Source of the DNA: Collinsella sp. An2
GTDB lineage: Bacteria > Actinomycetota > Coriobacteriia > Coriobacteriales > Coriobacteriaceae
Direction of reading: 5' to 3'
Length of the DNA: 64,000 nt
Assembly: GCF_002160065.1 (NCBI RefSeq)
Contig: NZ_NFJW01000001.1
Coordinates: 248,001-312,000, forward strand
Positions 46,725 to 56,356 of the stretch are shown one piece after another. Below the pieces are notes generated by a model. It was not told the origin of the DNA, did not search any database, and was given only the letters and a program-made list of their open reading frames with translations. The number at the start of each line of letters is the position of its first letter. The first letter of the stretch is position 1. Both the position numbers and the translations under genes were made by a program.

Positions 46725-46853
46725 CCCAGCTTCGCCTCTGTTCTATGGTGGGACAATCGCTCCAGATATCTTTGTCCCATTTCAAGGGGAGGACGCATGC
46801 CGCTCGATAATCCATTTGCTGCGGGTCCAAGCTCGCAAGATTGGAGTTGTAAC

Positions 46854-47963
46854 GTGAAGAAGACCTATAAGATCTGCCTTCTGCCGGGCGATGGAATCGG
46901 CCCGGAGATCATCGCCGAGGGCGTCAAGGTCATGAACGCCGTGGGCAAGAAGTACGGCGTGTCGTTTGATTGCGCCGAAGCTTTGATCGGTGGATGTGCA
47001 ATCGATGCGACGGGCACGGCGCTGCCCGACGAGACGCTTGAGACCGCCCAGGCCTCGGATGCCGTGCTGCTTGCGGCGGTGGGTGGCCCCAAGTGGGACA
47101 CCACCGACCCCTCTAAGCCGCGTCCCGAGCAGGGGTTGCTTGGCATTCGCAAGGCGCTTGGGCTGTATTGCAACCTTCGCCCCGTCCAGATCTTCGGTGC
47201 GCTTTCCGATGCGTCGACGTTGCGCCCCGAGGTCATCGACGGCGTTGACATGATGATCGTCCGCGAGCTCACCGGCGGCCTGTACTTCGGTCGTCGCGAG
47301 CGCTTCTACGACGAGGAGGGCGCCGGCACGGACGGCAAGCCCGGCCAGCGCGCCTACGATACGCTTGAGTATCGCGAGTACGAGATTGAGCGCATCGCGC
47401 GCCAGGCATTTGAGGCTGCCCGCAAGCGCCGTGGCAAGGTGTCGAGCGTCGACAAGGCCAACGTGCTCGAGACAAGCCGCATGTGGCGCGAGATCGTGCA
47501 TCGTATCGGCGAGCAGGAGTACCCGGACGTCGAGTTCGAGGACGTGCTGGTGGACAACGCCGCCATGCAGCTCATCAATCGCCCCGCGACGTTCGACGTC
47601 GTGGTGACCGAGAACATGTTCGGCGACATCCTGTCCGATGAGGCCGCGCAGATCACCGGCTCGCTCGGCATGCTCGCCTCCGCGAGCCTGGGTGACGGTG
47701 TGGCGCTCTACGAGCCGAGCCACGGTTCGGCGCCCGATATCGCAGGGCAGGGCATCGCCAACCCGCTGGCGCAGATTCTCTCCGTCGAGATGATGCTGCG
47801 TTACAGCTTTGACATGGGCGATGCGGCCGACGACATCCGCCGCGCCGTGACCGCTGTGCTCGACGAGGGCTGGCGCACGCGTGACATCGCCGACGACGCC
47901 ACGCCTGCCGACCACGTGCTTGGCACCGAGGCCATGGGCGATGCCGTGGCTGCTCGTCTGTAG
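46854..47963 (+). CDS. leuB: 3-isopropylmalate dehydrogenase
   Basis: LeuB oxidatively decarboxylates 3-isopropylmalate with NAD+. The product has [11 protein letters not shown], the [10 protein letters not shown] loop, [15 protein letters not shown] and the NAD-binding [27 protein letters not shown] segments. The GTG at 46854 gives the family N-terminus (369 aa) and has GGAG at 46843-46846. An in-frame ATG at 46797 with GGGGAGG just upstream would add 19 residues unlike the family, so the true start is uncertain. An inverted repeat TGGGACAA/TTGTCCCA lies at about 46748-46780. Confidence 0.95.
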   Translation: MKKTYKICLLPGDGIGPEIIAEGVKVMNAVGKKYGVSFDCAEALIGGCAIDATGTALPDETLETAQASDAVLLAAVGGPKWDTTDPSKPRPEQGLLGIRKALGLYCNLRPVQIFGALSDASTLRPEVIDGVDMMIVRELTGGLYFGRRERFYDEEGAGTDGKPGQRAYDTLEYREYEIERIARQAFEAARKRRGKVSSVDKANVLETSRMWREIVHRIGEQEYPDVEFEDVLVDNAAMQLINRPATFDVVVTENMFGDILSDEAAQITGSLGMLASASLGDGVALYEPSHGSAPDIAGQGIANPLAQILSVEMMLRYSFDMGDAADDIRRAVTAVLDEGWRTRDIADDATPADHVLGTEAMGDAVAARL

Positions 47964-47976
47964 CGAGGCCTTTGAT

Positions 47977-48006
47977 CGTTCGTTCGAGTGACGGACGAAC
48001 GTTTAT
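47977..48006 (+). terminator. candidate terminator of the leu operon
   Basis: CGTTCGT (47977-47983) pairs with ACGAACG (47995-48001), followed by TTTAT. A second, T-less hairpin CGTGGCGCC/GGCGCCACG follows at 48007-48044. Confidence 0.55.
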
Positions 48007-48121
48007 CGTGGCGCCTGGATCCAGTACAGGGTCTGGGCGCCACGCGCTGTCGTAGTGGTGTTACGAGCGGTCTAAGTCGTACACTTGAGTCCCGGTACAT
48101 AGCTTAGGGGAAGGAGGGGCC

Positions 48122-48643
48122 ATGGCGTTGCCGGAGGAGCGGCTGACCGAAGACTTGCTCAAACGGCTGCTCGAGGCCGAGACGCCCGAGGCCTACCTCG
48201 ACCAGGGCGAGACGCTTGGCCGCGACCTAGCGGATTACCTACGCGAGTTGCTTGCCGACCGAGGCATCAACCGATCGGAGCTGGCGCGTCGGTCCGGCGT
48301 CAACGGAACCTTTGTTTACGACATCTTCAACGGCAAGAGCCTTCCCCGCCGGGATAATTCCATCATGCTGGCGTTTGGTCTTTCATGCAGCCTGATCGAG
48401 ACACAGCGGCTTCTGCGTCTCGCGGGCGTGTCGGAGCTCTGGCCCAAGCGCCGGCGCGACGCCATCATCATCTGGTGCATAGAGCATGGCATGACCTACG
48501 CCGCTTGCGACGATGAGCTTGCGCGTCTGGGCGAGCGGACGCTCTTTCACCCCGAGAAGGACAACGTAAGCACGAGCGCACACCCAACGGCGAACAAGGG
48601 CGGTGCTGCTATAGAGGGGCATCGCATGAAGGGGCTCGGATAG
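48122..48643 (+). CDS. XRE-type helix-turn-helix protein
   Basis: A 173-aa protein with a Cro/C1-type HTH at about residues 37-100 (LADYLRELLADRGINRSELARRSGVNGTFVYDIFNGK). The remainder is helical and unassigned. The ATG at 48122 follows AAGGAGG. It ends six bases before the kinase gene, so the two are one operon. The regulator may be a kinase substrate or control the operon; both are inference. Confidence 0.75.
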   Translation: MALPEERLTEDLLKRLLEAETPEAYLDQGETLGRDLADYLRELLADRGINRSELARRSGVNGTFVYDIFNGKSLPRRDNSIMLAFGLSCSLIETQRLLRLAGVSELWPKRRRDAIIIWCIEHGMTYAACDDELARLGERTLFHPEKDNVSTSAHPTANKGGAAIEGHRMKGLG

Positions 48644-48648
48644 CGGCC

Positions 48649-50400
48649 ATGGACGACCTGCAGGTACGACATGCGATGAGTATCGACGACGCCTATGTGG
48701 TCGAGCGTGTGCTGGCGCGTGGCGAGCGTGGTATCACCGAGCTCGTGACGCTCGACGGCGCAGGGCCTTTTGTGCGAAAGCGCATGCCGCATGCCGCTGC
48801 GCGCCGCATGGTGTGGGCGGCGCTTGCCGAATGCTCGTCCCCGTATCTGCCTCGTGTGCAGGCGACCTACGATATGCCTGACGAGTTCGTGGCAGTGTAC
48901 GACTTCGTTGCCGGCGAGACCTTGTCCGATGTCATGAATCGGCGCGGGAAGCTGTCGCTCGACGAGGTTGCTGACATCGTTGCCGCCGTGTTCAATGCGG
49001 CGTCGGATCTGCATGCGCACCATGTTGTGCATGCCGACATTGCCCCTTCGAACATCATTGTTGCTGCTGACGGGGCACATCTCATCGATTTTGACATTGC
49101 TCGCATGACCTATGACGCGCCCGCATCGGGCGAGCAGACGTGGGGTACGTATGGCTTTGCCGCGCCCGAGCAGCACGGTTTTGCTCCCATCGACACGCGG
49201 TCCGATATCTATGCGATTGGTCGGTTGGCCGGCTACCTGCTTGTGGGCACGCTTCTGGATGAGCGCACGTACGAGGCTGCGCTGCGCTGCACGGGGCTTG
49301 TTCCCGAGGCAGTGTGCTCCGTTTTGGGGCGGGCATGCGCCTTTGAGCCGAGCGCGCGGTTTCAGACGGCCGATGCGCTTGCTTCGGCATTTGCGGACGC
49401 GGTAAGGGGCGAGGCCTCCGATATGGGACCCGAGGATTCGTCGGAGATGCCTTCTTCGATCTCTGCGGCTACCTCACGGCATGCTGCGGACGTCGCGGAA
49501 AAGCCTCCGCTAAGTACGGATGATGCGGGGCGTACGGAGCTGTCTGGCGCGGAGACGGGGCATGCCTCATCGAAAAGTTCCCATATGTCATCTGCGACGC
49601 GGCGAATGCTTGTAGGGGTCCTGGCCGTGGTCGTGGTTGTGCTGGGAGCGCTTGGATTTTGGATGCTCGGTGGGCGTGCACAAGACAGCGGCACGGATGC
49701 TCACGACGATGCTTCGCCTGTGGCCACCGCTACGGATGACCTTTCCGGATTCTCGGACGCTCCCGATGAGCTGGGAGGCAGCGCGCTGCCCGAATCGAGC
49801 GAACCTGCGTCCGAAGAGGCACAGGCATGCTTGAAGATCGTCGATTCCGGCTGGTCGGTCGACGCGGCCGGCTACATCAATTATGGGGTTGCTATTCAGA
49901 ACACAAGCGAGGACCTGACCATCGAGTTTCCTGCTTATACGATTACGGGTCGAAGCGAGGATGGATCGATCCTCTACTCCGACACGCAGGCGCTCTCTGT
50001 CATCTATCCAGGGGAAACAAGGTACTTTGGCTCTATTGCGGGGAATGGTAACGCTCCGGCGACGGTGGAATTTGCCACCGTTGCACCGTATGAATGGGCG
50101 GTTTCAACAGCTGCTGGGCGGCCGAGTACGTTCGATATTGCCCACCTGTCTGCTGTTTCCAATGGTATTGGTGGCACGTCCATAACCGGTGAGGTCACGA
50201 TGACATCGAAGGGAAACGATGCGGAAGGTGCGTCCAATATTGAGCTGACGCTGATTGCGCGCAACGACAGCGGCAGCATTGTGTACGGTGCCGATGCGTT
50301 TATCACGATGCCTGCAGAAGGGGCAGCGACGCCTTTCGAAATTTTCTGCTACGACCTTCCGAGTTATAGCTCATTTGAGATTTATGCCCAGCCGTGGTAG
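48649..50400 (+). CDS. membrane Ser/Thr protein kinase with atypical catalytic loop
   Basis: A 583-aa protein: an N-terminal Hanks-type kinase domain (about 14-255), a Ser/Ala-rich linker, one membrane helix (about 320-341) and an extracytoplasmic domain of about 190 residues with FxLYD-like features. The ATP-anchoring Lys is probably Lys44. The catalytic loop reads HADIAPSN (128-135), so Asp130 and Asn135 are kept but the Arg of HRD and the following Lys are not. The metal motif is DFD (147-149) instead of DFG. An APE motif (172-174) is present. Activity is plausible but not assured. Confidence 0.78.
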   Translation: MDDLQVRHAMSIDDAYVVERVLARGERGITELVTLDGAGPFVRKRMPHAAARRMVWAALAECSSPYLPRVQATYDMPDEFVAVYDFVAGETLSDVMNRRGKLSLDEVADIVAAVFNAASDLHAHHVVHADIAPSNIIVAADGAHLIDFDIARMTYDAPASGEQTWGTYGFAAPEQHGFAPIDTRSDIYAIGRLAGYLLVGTLLDERTYEAALRCTGLVPEAVCSVLGRACAFEPSARFQTADALASAFADAVRGEASDMGPEDSSEMPSSISAATSRHAADVAEKPPLSTDDAGRTELSGAETGHASSKSSHMSSATRRMLVGVLAVVVVVLGALGFWMLGGRAQDSGTDAHDDASPVATATDDLSGFSDAPDELGGSALPESSEPASEEAQACLKIVDSGWSVDAAGYINYGVAIQNTSEDLTIEFPAYTITGRSEDGSILYSDTQALSVIYPGETRYFGSIAGNGNAPATVEFATVAPYEWAVSTAAGRPSTFDIAHLSAVSNGIGGTSITGEVTMTSKGNDAEGASNIELTLIARNDSGSIVYGADAFITMPAEGAATPFEIFCYDLPSYSSFEIYAQPW

Positions 50401-50528
50401 GCCATTATGTGGTTCGGCTGCCTCGCTGTTCTGCCGCCGTTCCGGCGGTGGTCGCATGCGTCGCTTTTTAGGAGCCTATTGTAGGGACCTATTGCCTGCT
50501 TTTTATTGTGGCGAAGGGGCCTTGGAAG

Positions 50529-50670
50529 AACTCGTTTCGTTTTTATGCAGTTAATTCCGAACTTCTCGAGTAGACGGCCGATTTCGTCGGCAAGGCCCCA
50601 GGATTTTGGGACCCGAAAACCGGGTCTACTCGGCAGGTCGTGAAATAACTGCATAAAAACGAAACGAACA
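50529..50670. repeat. palindromic element A, copy 2
   Basis: A 142-bp palindrome with AACTCGTTTCG at the left, CGAAACGA near the right end and TTTTTATGCAGTTA arms. The inner boxes are GAACT (50559-50563), CGAGTAG (50567-50573) and GGTCTACTCG (50623-50632), with a perfect CGAGTAG/CTACTCG inner stem. It lies in the 680-bp spacer 50401-51080, in which I see no other gene or element. Confidence 0.9.
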
Positions 50671-51080
50671 GTCATTGGTACAGGCTGGACACGTCCATAA
50701 AGGGGTGCGACACCATCTAGATTTTGTGCAAATCAGGCCGGCTTCCATCGAATCGGGTGCGAATGCTCCCCCTAGGTGTCACGAGCGGGCTCTCGGTCTG
50801 GTGGGCACACGCCGCTGAAGCGAGGCGTTCGGGCCATCGGTTTCAGTTGCCAACTGAGGTTATCTGCGAGAGCGTTCGCGAAAATATCACCGCCTATAGA
50901 GGAAGGGCCGCATAGCGGTCGACCTCACGAGAAAGGCGATGTATGAAGCAGACGAAGAACGGGCAGTTCAGCGGTGGTAAAGCGCATGGGGCGGCCTCGC
51001 ATCGGCTGGCGGGGGAATCTCGCTGCTTCCTTGCCGCCCGGTTGCCGGGCGGTACAGGATGGGATGGGAAGGAGGTGCCG

Positions 51081-51998
51081 ATGTGGAAGCGGTCGGAGGT
51101 TGAGCAGCTAACGGGGCTCACACGTCACATGATTCAGGACCTGTGCAACCAGAACACGTCGGGCGATGGCCTGGCGTTTTGGGTGCCGGCGGTCTCTAAG
51201 CCGGGATACTCCCGGTTCGATGAAGGCGATTTATTCATGTTCTATCTGGTCAAGCAGCTCAGTAAAGCAGGCTTCGCGCTTATTGAGATTGAACCGGTTG
51301 TACAGAGTATGCTTGAGGATGGCCGGGAGTTTCAGGCGCGCCTTCAACAGAAACAGCTCGAGCTTGCTGCTCGCAGAAGGGAGCTCGACGCTAAGCTTCG
51401 CGCGGTTGCAACATTGGAGGATGCAGCTGATGCAGCGCCGGAAGATCGACCTTATGTGATGGCCGCTCGTGCCTTGCATGCTGGGGCATTCCGCTCATTG
51501 GCGTGGGCAGCTCGGGAGACCAGCGCGGACGATGAGATGCATCAGGCTGTTGGCAACGCGATCAATTACGTGTTTCCCATCGCAATTGAGGTGATGGGAT
51601 GGGATACCGCTGGGGAGCGGTCGCGCAATTGCGCTCAGAATGACGCGCTCTCCGCTGGTAAGGATGACCACACGCGCATAAGACACGCTTTGGATGCATG
51701 TAGGATGCATGTTTCAAGGTTGGTACAGGATTGCTCTAGATCCGATGATGCGAGCGGGCAGAGGTTTGTGCAACATGTCGTCGATGGCTTCTGTTCGCTG
51801 ACACGAAGTATTGCGAGTCCCCTCCGTTTGCACACCCCCGCCCTGGAATGTCTCGTTGCAACGACATTGGTGCACTTTTTCTCGCAGGCCGAGAACGGTG
51901 TGCCCGTCGAGCTTGCCTGTGGAAAGGGGTCCTTTGCATTTTTGAAACGGGCGGCATGTGCGTATTTGAGCAAGGTAGCTGCCAGCGTGTGCACGTAA
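51081..51998 (+). CDS. MerR-like regulator with unassigned C-terminal domain
   Basis: A 305-aa protein. Residues 1-75 resemble a MerR winged helix (WKRSEVEQLTGLTRHMIQDLC, then SRFDEGDLFMFYLVKQLSKAGF). A coiled coil follows (about 85-115, ARLQQKQLELAARRRELDAKL), then a Cys/His-containing helical domain I cannot assign. The ATG at 51081 is chosen because of AAGGAGGTG just upstream; an in-frame ATG at 50943 would add 46 low-complexity residues with a weaker site. It precedes two exported-protein genes. Confidence 0.65.
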   Translation: MWKRSEVEQLTGLTRHMIQDLCNQNTSGDGLAFWVPAVSKPGYSRFDEGDLFMFYLVKQLSKAGFALIEIEPVVQSMLEDGREFQARLQQKQLELAARRRELDAKLRAVATLEDAADAAPEDRPYVMAARALHAGAFRSLAWAARETSADDEMHQAVGNAINYVFPIAIEVMGWDTAGERSRNCAQNDALSAGKDDHTRIRHALDACRMHVSRLVQDCSRSDDASGQRFVQHVVDGFCSLTRSIASPLRLHTPALECLVATTLVHFFSQAENGVPVELACGKGSFAFLKRAACAYLSKVAASVCT

Positions 51999-52257
51999 GG
52001 GGACTGAAGGCGACCGGAGCCTGACTGAGATACTGGAATGCATAGCGCACCGTTTGCCGATGAATCCCCACACGTTCATCCAGCAGCCTTATGCCTAGAG
52101 ATGGCTGTGCGCTTGCATGCTATAACATGGCTCACTAAAGAGAGCATATCTCAGGAGAAGGGGAGAACGGCGAAGCCGGGCGATTGCGCTGGGCGGGCAT
52201 TCTGCACCGGGTATGGCAATCGCTTTGAAACGACGGCACCTCGACGGGGGGATACTA

Positions 52258-54195
52258 ATGGGATTTATGGATGAATTCAAACGAAGCGCTGGTCTTGATG
52301 ACGAGAAGCTGGAAAAGAGCAAGGAGCGTCTCAAGGGCAGTGTTAAGGCTATCGGTGAAGAACTGAAGCGAAGCGGTGCGGTTCTGGCCCGCAACGCTGC
52401 AAAAAGCGTTGGCGACTTGGCGGAGGAGGCGCTGGCGAATTCACGCCAGGAGGAGAGTCGAGCGAAGCCTCGCGAAAGCGTCGTCGATTGCTCTGCTGCC
52501 ACGCCCGACCTTGAATCCAGAAGCGAGGCGGATGATAACGAGGCGCCGGCTAAACAGACAATGGTGCTTCCTCATGTTGACGAAGACGAAGATGAACCGT
52601 TCGTCACGTCGTCGGAGCAGGTATCGGAGGCGGCGGAGGCTGAGGAGTCCCAGCCTGATTCTGTTGCAGGCAGCGCGCGTCAAGAGAGCGCCCAGAAAAA
52701 GAGGGCGACGCCAAAGCTCCAAAAGAAATGGCTGTATGCAGCGGCGGGGGTGAGCATAGCCCTTATCGCGGCAATTGCTATCGGCGCCGTGGCTTGTTCT
52801 GGTGGCCAAGGAGGTGCAAGTGATAGTGAGCCCGACATGACAGAGCCGGCTGAGGAGTTCGACGTTGCTTTGCATCTTGAGTGTGAGCGGAATCTCTTCT
52901 TTAGCACCTACAACTTGCGCGTTCTTATTGATGATGACGAGCAAGGAATACTCGCGCACGGCGATTCGGCGGATTACGACCTTGAGCTTGAGAAGGGAGA
53001 GCATCAGCTTCGACTGGAAAAGGAGGATGACCCCGAGGTAGCGGGAGAACTGGCGTTCAAGGTCGATGAGGATGAAGAGCTGTACTTCCATGCGAAGTGT
53101 ACGAGTTCGGGCGTCGAGGTGGCGTCGGCGTCTCAGGATGAAATCGCGCAAATCAGAGCGCGAAACAACGCCAAAAAGTATCTTGAGATTGCGAATAAAC
53201 CTGGTACCCGGGCAGATGAGATTATTGCTGAGTTGGAGCAAGAGGGCTATGCCGACGAAGGGTTCGAGCTAATCTGCCTCGACGGCGATGAGCGGCTGAA
53301 GGATTTTAATCCGGAAGAGTACAACGTCGAGAGTGCCGAGACCGATGCTGACAGCAAGACGATCACGCTTCACCTTGTGACGAATATTGAGGTTTCGTTT
53401 GATCAGGAGACCGCTACCCGTGCAGCCGTGGTTGCCATGACGAACTGCTATGCAACTGACGTTTTCACAGCAGATGGGTCCGCTTACGATGTGACCAAGT
53501 TTCATTCATATGCCGATATGGGAGGGTATTACCTTACGGTTGAGTCCTCGGGTACATGGAGGCCTAAAGACGCGCAGACGTGGCATGTCGAAGGGCTTCG
53601 CCTCAAAGCTGCAGGTGGCGATTTTCGTATTGAATTCAAGGGAGACGTCACGTTCGATGGGGCGAACTACATCATTTCGGGTGAAGCCAAGACTGCGAAC
53701 TCCTTTGACGCCATTGACTCAGGTGGAGAGAACGTTGGGACAGACACCTTCCAGCCAAGTGAAACGGCGCCGTATTTGACGGTATCCCCGGCGCTGGTGG
53801 CAGACGCACGCGATACAGCTGCTGAATCGGCCGCTCGCGATGCGGAGAATGCGGCTCGTAAGGAGCAGGAGGATTACAACGACTGGGTTTCATCTCAGTT
53901 TAGCTTCTGGAGTGGCAGCAACGATGCTTTTGTCGATGCGGTGAAGTCGATGCTGAACGATGAGCGTTCCTTCCATCATGAGGAGACGAAATACCTGCCG
54001 ATTCGTGATGCCGAGACGCTCGACAGCGTCAACTCTTCCTTCTCGCAAAACGGCAGTGCAGTTGCAAGCATGAATGACGTTCTGCTGACCATGGACTTCA
54101 CGGCCAAAAATGGGTTCAACGCAACGATCAAATGCCAAGCTTACGGAATCATGCATTACCCAGACGGCAACGTCGACGTTCTGGGCATTCAATAG
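52258..54195 (+). CDS. membrane-anchored protein of unknown function
   Basis: A 645-aa protein not recognised. It has an amphipathic, Lys/Glu-rich N-terminus (about 1-70), an acidic low-complexity stretch (about 75-145) and one membrane helix (about 158-181, ending in VACSGG). The large extracytoplasmic part begins with a beta-rich segment like a PEGA/carrier domain (DVALHLECERNLFF) and later has a helical Ala/Glu segment. The ATG at 52258 follows GGGGGG. The lipoprotein gene 25 bp downstream suggests a joint role at the cell surface. Confidence 0.6.
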   Translation: MGFMDEFKRSAGLDDEKLEKSKERLKGSVKAIGEELKRSGAVLARNAAKSVGDLAEEALANSRQEESRAKPRESVVDCSAATPDLESRSEADDNEAPAKQTMVLPHVDEDEDEPFVTSSEQVSEAAEAEESQPDSVAGSARQESAQKKRATPKLQKKWLYAAAGVSIALIAAIAIGAVACSGGQGGASDSEPDMTEPAEEFDVALHLECERNLFFSTYNLRVLIDDDEQGILAHGDSADYDLELEKGEHQLRLEKEDDPEVAGELAFKVDEDEELYFHAKCTSSGVEVASASQDEIAQIRARNNAKKYLEIANKPGTRADEIIAELEQEGYADEGFELICLDGDERLKDFNPEEYNVESAETDADSKTITLHLVTNIEVSFDQETATRAAVVAMTNCYATDVFTADGSAYDVTKFHSYADMGGYYLTVESSGTWRPKDAQTWHVEGLRLKAAGGDFRIEFKGDVTFDGANYIISGEAKTANSFDAIDSGGENVGTDTFQPSETAPYLTVSPALVADARDTAAESAARDAENAARKEQEDYNDWVSSQFSFWSGSNDAFVDAVKSMLNDERSFHHEETKYLPIRDAETLDSVNSSFSQNGSAVASMNDVLLTMDFTAKNGFNATIKCQAYGIMHYPDGNVDVLGIQ

Positions 54196-54220
54196 CAACA
54201 AACAGCGGATAGGAGGCATC

Positions 54221-55027
54221 GTGAACAGTTTTAGAAGCAATGTGGTGTTGCCGGCGTTGGTATTGGTGTTGGCCGGGAGCCTGACCGCCTGCTCTCCAGG
54301 TGCATCAAGTGGATCGGTTGAACCAGACTATGCTGACGATGAGGCCATGGCGGTTGTCGCAGATGGATTGGAGGCAAGGTTCGACGTAGCCGATGAACAC
54401 GAGGAGTCGGGGGAGGAATCCACAGGCGAATCGTATGCCGAGGCAATCCAGGCGGAACTGGACTATGTGGAGCCGCTCAAGAAGCGTCCCTTCGAAGATT
54501 CCAAGCTTCAGGAGGGAATTTTGGCATATGTCAATGTGCTTGATGACTCAATGGCTGCCGTTGATACATATCCCATCAACAGCCAAGAGTTTTATGACGC
54601 TTGGACCGACCTCTACAACGAGCGGACCGTCATGCTGAAGAACTTTGTCGACAACTATGGGCTTGAGGTCGACTTTGCACATGAGGACACATTGAAAGAC
54701 ATGTTGAGAAACGCCAACACCGTAACTGAACAGCGTGAGACGGAAAAGGCGCTTGATGCCCTTGTTTCGACCATTGTGTTTGAAAAACAGGACGACGGAT
54801 ATGGGTTCTATACCTATACTGCGACTGTGCAAAACACATCTGGCATCAATCTTGAAAATGTCTCGCTCACGCTGGGACTCTATGACAGCGCAGGTGTAAA
54901 GGCGGACGAAACGTTTACAAGCTGCTCTTCGTGGGCGGCAGGGGAGACGGTCGTTTTCGATGCGATGTCTCAAACAGATGCTGCCCAAATCAAAGTCTCG
55001 CTTGACTACTACACAATTGCTGAATAA
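54221..55027 (+). CDS. lipoprotein with FxLYD-like C-terminus
   Basis: A 268-aa exported lipoprotein. The signal peptide ends in the lipobox LTAC (Cys at about residue 22). An acidic spacer, a helical middle domain and a C-terminal domain (about 180-268) follow, with VQNTSGINLENVSLTLGLYDSAG, the FxLYD pattern also suggested in the kinase ectodomain. The GTG at 54221 follows AGGAGG. It is probably cotranscribed with the 52258 gene. Function is unknown. Confidence 0.7.
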   Translation: MNSFRSNVVLPALVLVLAGSLTACSPGASSGSVEPDYADDEAMAVVADGLEARFDVADEHEESGEESTGESYAEAIQAELDYVEPLKKRPFEDSKLQEGILAYVNVLDDSMAAVDTYPINSQEFYDAWTDLYNERTVMLKNFVDNYGLEVDFAHEDTLKDMLRNANTVTEQRETEKALDALVSTIVFEKQDDGYGFYTYTATVQNTSGINLENVSLTLGLYDSAGVKADETFTSCSSWAAGETVVFDAMSQTDAAQIKVSLDYYTIAE

Positions 55028-55031
55028 GCGG

Positions 55032-55247
55032 CTAGAAATCAAAGAGGCTATGAACAGGGATATCGAGAGCCTTCGCGATTTTAATGAGCACGTCGATTCC
55101 TACATCGGCCGTTCCTGTCTCGATTTTCCAGAGATAGGAACGGCTGATGCCGGTCATGAGTGCGAGCTGGCGTTGCGAGATGTTGCGCTCCGCTCGCACC
55201 GAGCGGATGCTCGATCCAAGCATCCTCTTTTCGTGCACGTTGTCCAT
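55032..55247 (-). CDS. small XRE-family repressor
   Basis: A 71-aa Cro/C1-type HTH protein comprising little more than the DNA-binding domain (IRSVRAERNISQRQLALMTGISRSYLWKIETG). It ends four bases from the stop of the convergent lipoprotein gene and diverges from the membrane-protein gene at 55349. A 17-bp palindrome in the shared intergenic region is its likely operator. Confidence 0.85.
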   Translation of the reverse strand: MDNVHEKRMLGSSIRSVRAERNISQRQLALMTGISRSYLWKIETGTADVGIDVLIKIAKALDIPVHSLFDF

Positions 55248-55300
55248 GCCTCTTAGCGTACGTGCGCAAGGAAAAGGGTCGGCTCACTATAGAGAGCCAA

Positions 55301-55324
55301 TACAATAGAACAATGGGATTGTTC
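55301..55324 (+). promoter_or_regulatory. promoter -10 and palindromic operator
   Basis: TACAAT (55301-55306) is followed at once by GAACAATGGGATTGTTC (55308-55324), a perfect 7-3-7 inverted repeat covering the likely transcription start of the 55349 gene. A second inverted repeat, GGCTC/GAGCC, lies at 55281-55298. Confidence 0.65.
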
Positions 55325-55348
55325 GGGATAGAGAGAGGAGATTCTCAT

Positions 55349-56341
55349 ATGGACGAGCACATTGATGCAATCATATCGGCCGAGTCCGACGAGATAACTG
55401 TAGGCAGCGGAATGTCGGCAGACCTCTCCGGAAGGTCGCGAGGTCTTTCGAAGGCGCGTATCGTGGGCATAGTCTTGCTTGTCGCCTTGGCGCTCATATC
55501 GGTGTTTCCACTGAGGGGGACGTTTACGAATCCTGCAACATATGAGGCGCAGATTCAGACTCTTGACGAGAAGAAGGGCAATGTCACCGCTCTCGTCGCT
55601 ATGTCTACTGCGGCATCTGCTGGCATTTCCCTCATTCCCGACGATGTGGGAACGCCTATCGCCAACAAACTGATGGATCTCAGCAGCAACCTCATGGTTA
55701 TCCTTGCGGTTATTTACTTGGAAAAATATCTGCTCACCATTTTTGGTATGGCGACCTTTGCCATTTTAGTGCCGGTCGCTTGTGTGCTTGGAATCGCCGC
55801 AATTGTATTGTGGAACCGAGCGGCGATTTCGAGGGCGGCGGTGCGTCTAGCCATGAAGCTTGTCGTGCTGGGTGCTGTGCTTATGTTTACAGTGCCTACC
55901 AGTGTGGCTGTGACCAATATGATCGACGAAACCTATGACATAACGGCGAGCATTCAAGAGGCAAATCAGGCAGCTGCGGAGGAAGAGGACACCGACGAGG
56001 CACCTTCCGACCCGCTCAGTTTCATCGCCTCTATTCCGAACATGGTTGCCGATGGTCTTGCGAGCGTTTCAAACGAGATGCTCGATGAGGTGAATAGCCT
56101 CATCGAGAGCGCGGCGGTCATGATCGTGACTTCGTGCGTGATTCCTATCGTCGTGCTCGTCTTTTATCTATGGGTTGCGAACATGCTGCTGGGAATTGAC
56201 GTTTCGACGCCCAAGAACTTCCTTTCAGGACGGATGGCCCGTATGGGCGGCGGACGAGAGGTCATCGCAGAGTCTGGCCAGAGGGTGCGTGAGGCGCGGG
56301 CTGGGCGCCGTGAAAAAACGGAGATGCAAGACGCGCGATAA
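55349..56341 (+). CDS. polytopic membrane protein, unassigned
   Basis: A 330-aa protein with about five membrane helices (near 36-54, 105-125, 128-150, 165-190, 255-280). A large extracytoplasmic loop lies between helices 1 and 2, and an acidic loop precedes the last helix. The C-terminal ~45 residues are basic and cytoplasmic. No family is recognised. The ATG at 55349 follows AGAGGAG. The gene is divergent from the small XRE gene and probably repressed by it. Confidence 0.65.
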   Translation: MDEHIDAIISAESDEITVGSGMSADLSGRSRGLSKARIVGIVLLVALALISVFPLRGTFTNPATYEAQIQTLDEKKGNVTALVAMSTAASAGISLIPDDVGTPIANKLMDLSSNLMVILAVIYLEKYLLTIFGMATFAILVPVACVLGIAAIVLWNRAAISRAAVRLAMKLVVLGAVLMFTVPTSVAVTNMIDETYDITASIQEANQAAAEEEDTDEAPSDPLSFIASIPNMVADGLASVSNEMLDEVNSLIESAAVMIVTSCVIPIVVLVFYLWVANMLLGIDVSTPKNFLSGRMARMGGGREVIAESGQRVREARAGRREKTEMQDAR

Positions 56342-56356
56342 CGCTGCAGTTCTCAC

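Noticed and set aside
50943-51080. N-terminal 46 codons upstream of the MerR-like gene
   Set aside because: Low-complexity residues unlike a MerR N-terminus and a weaker ribosome site than the AAGGAGGTG before 51081.
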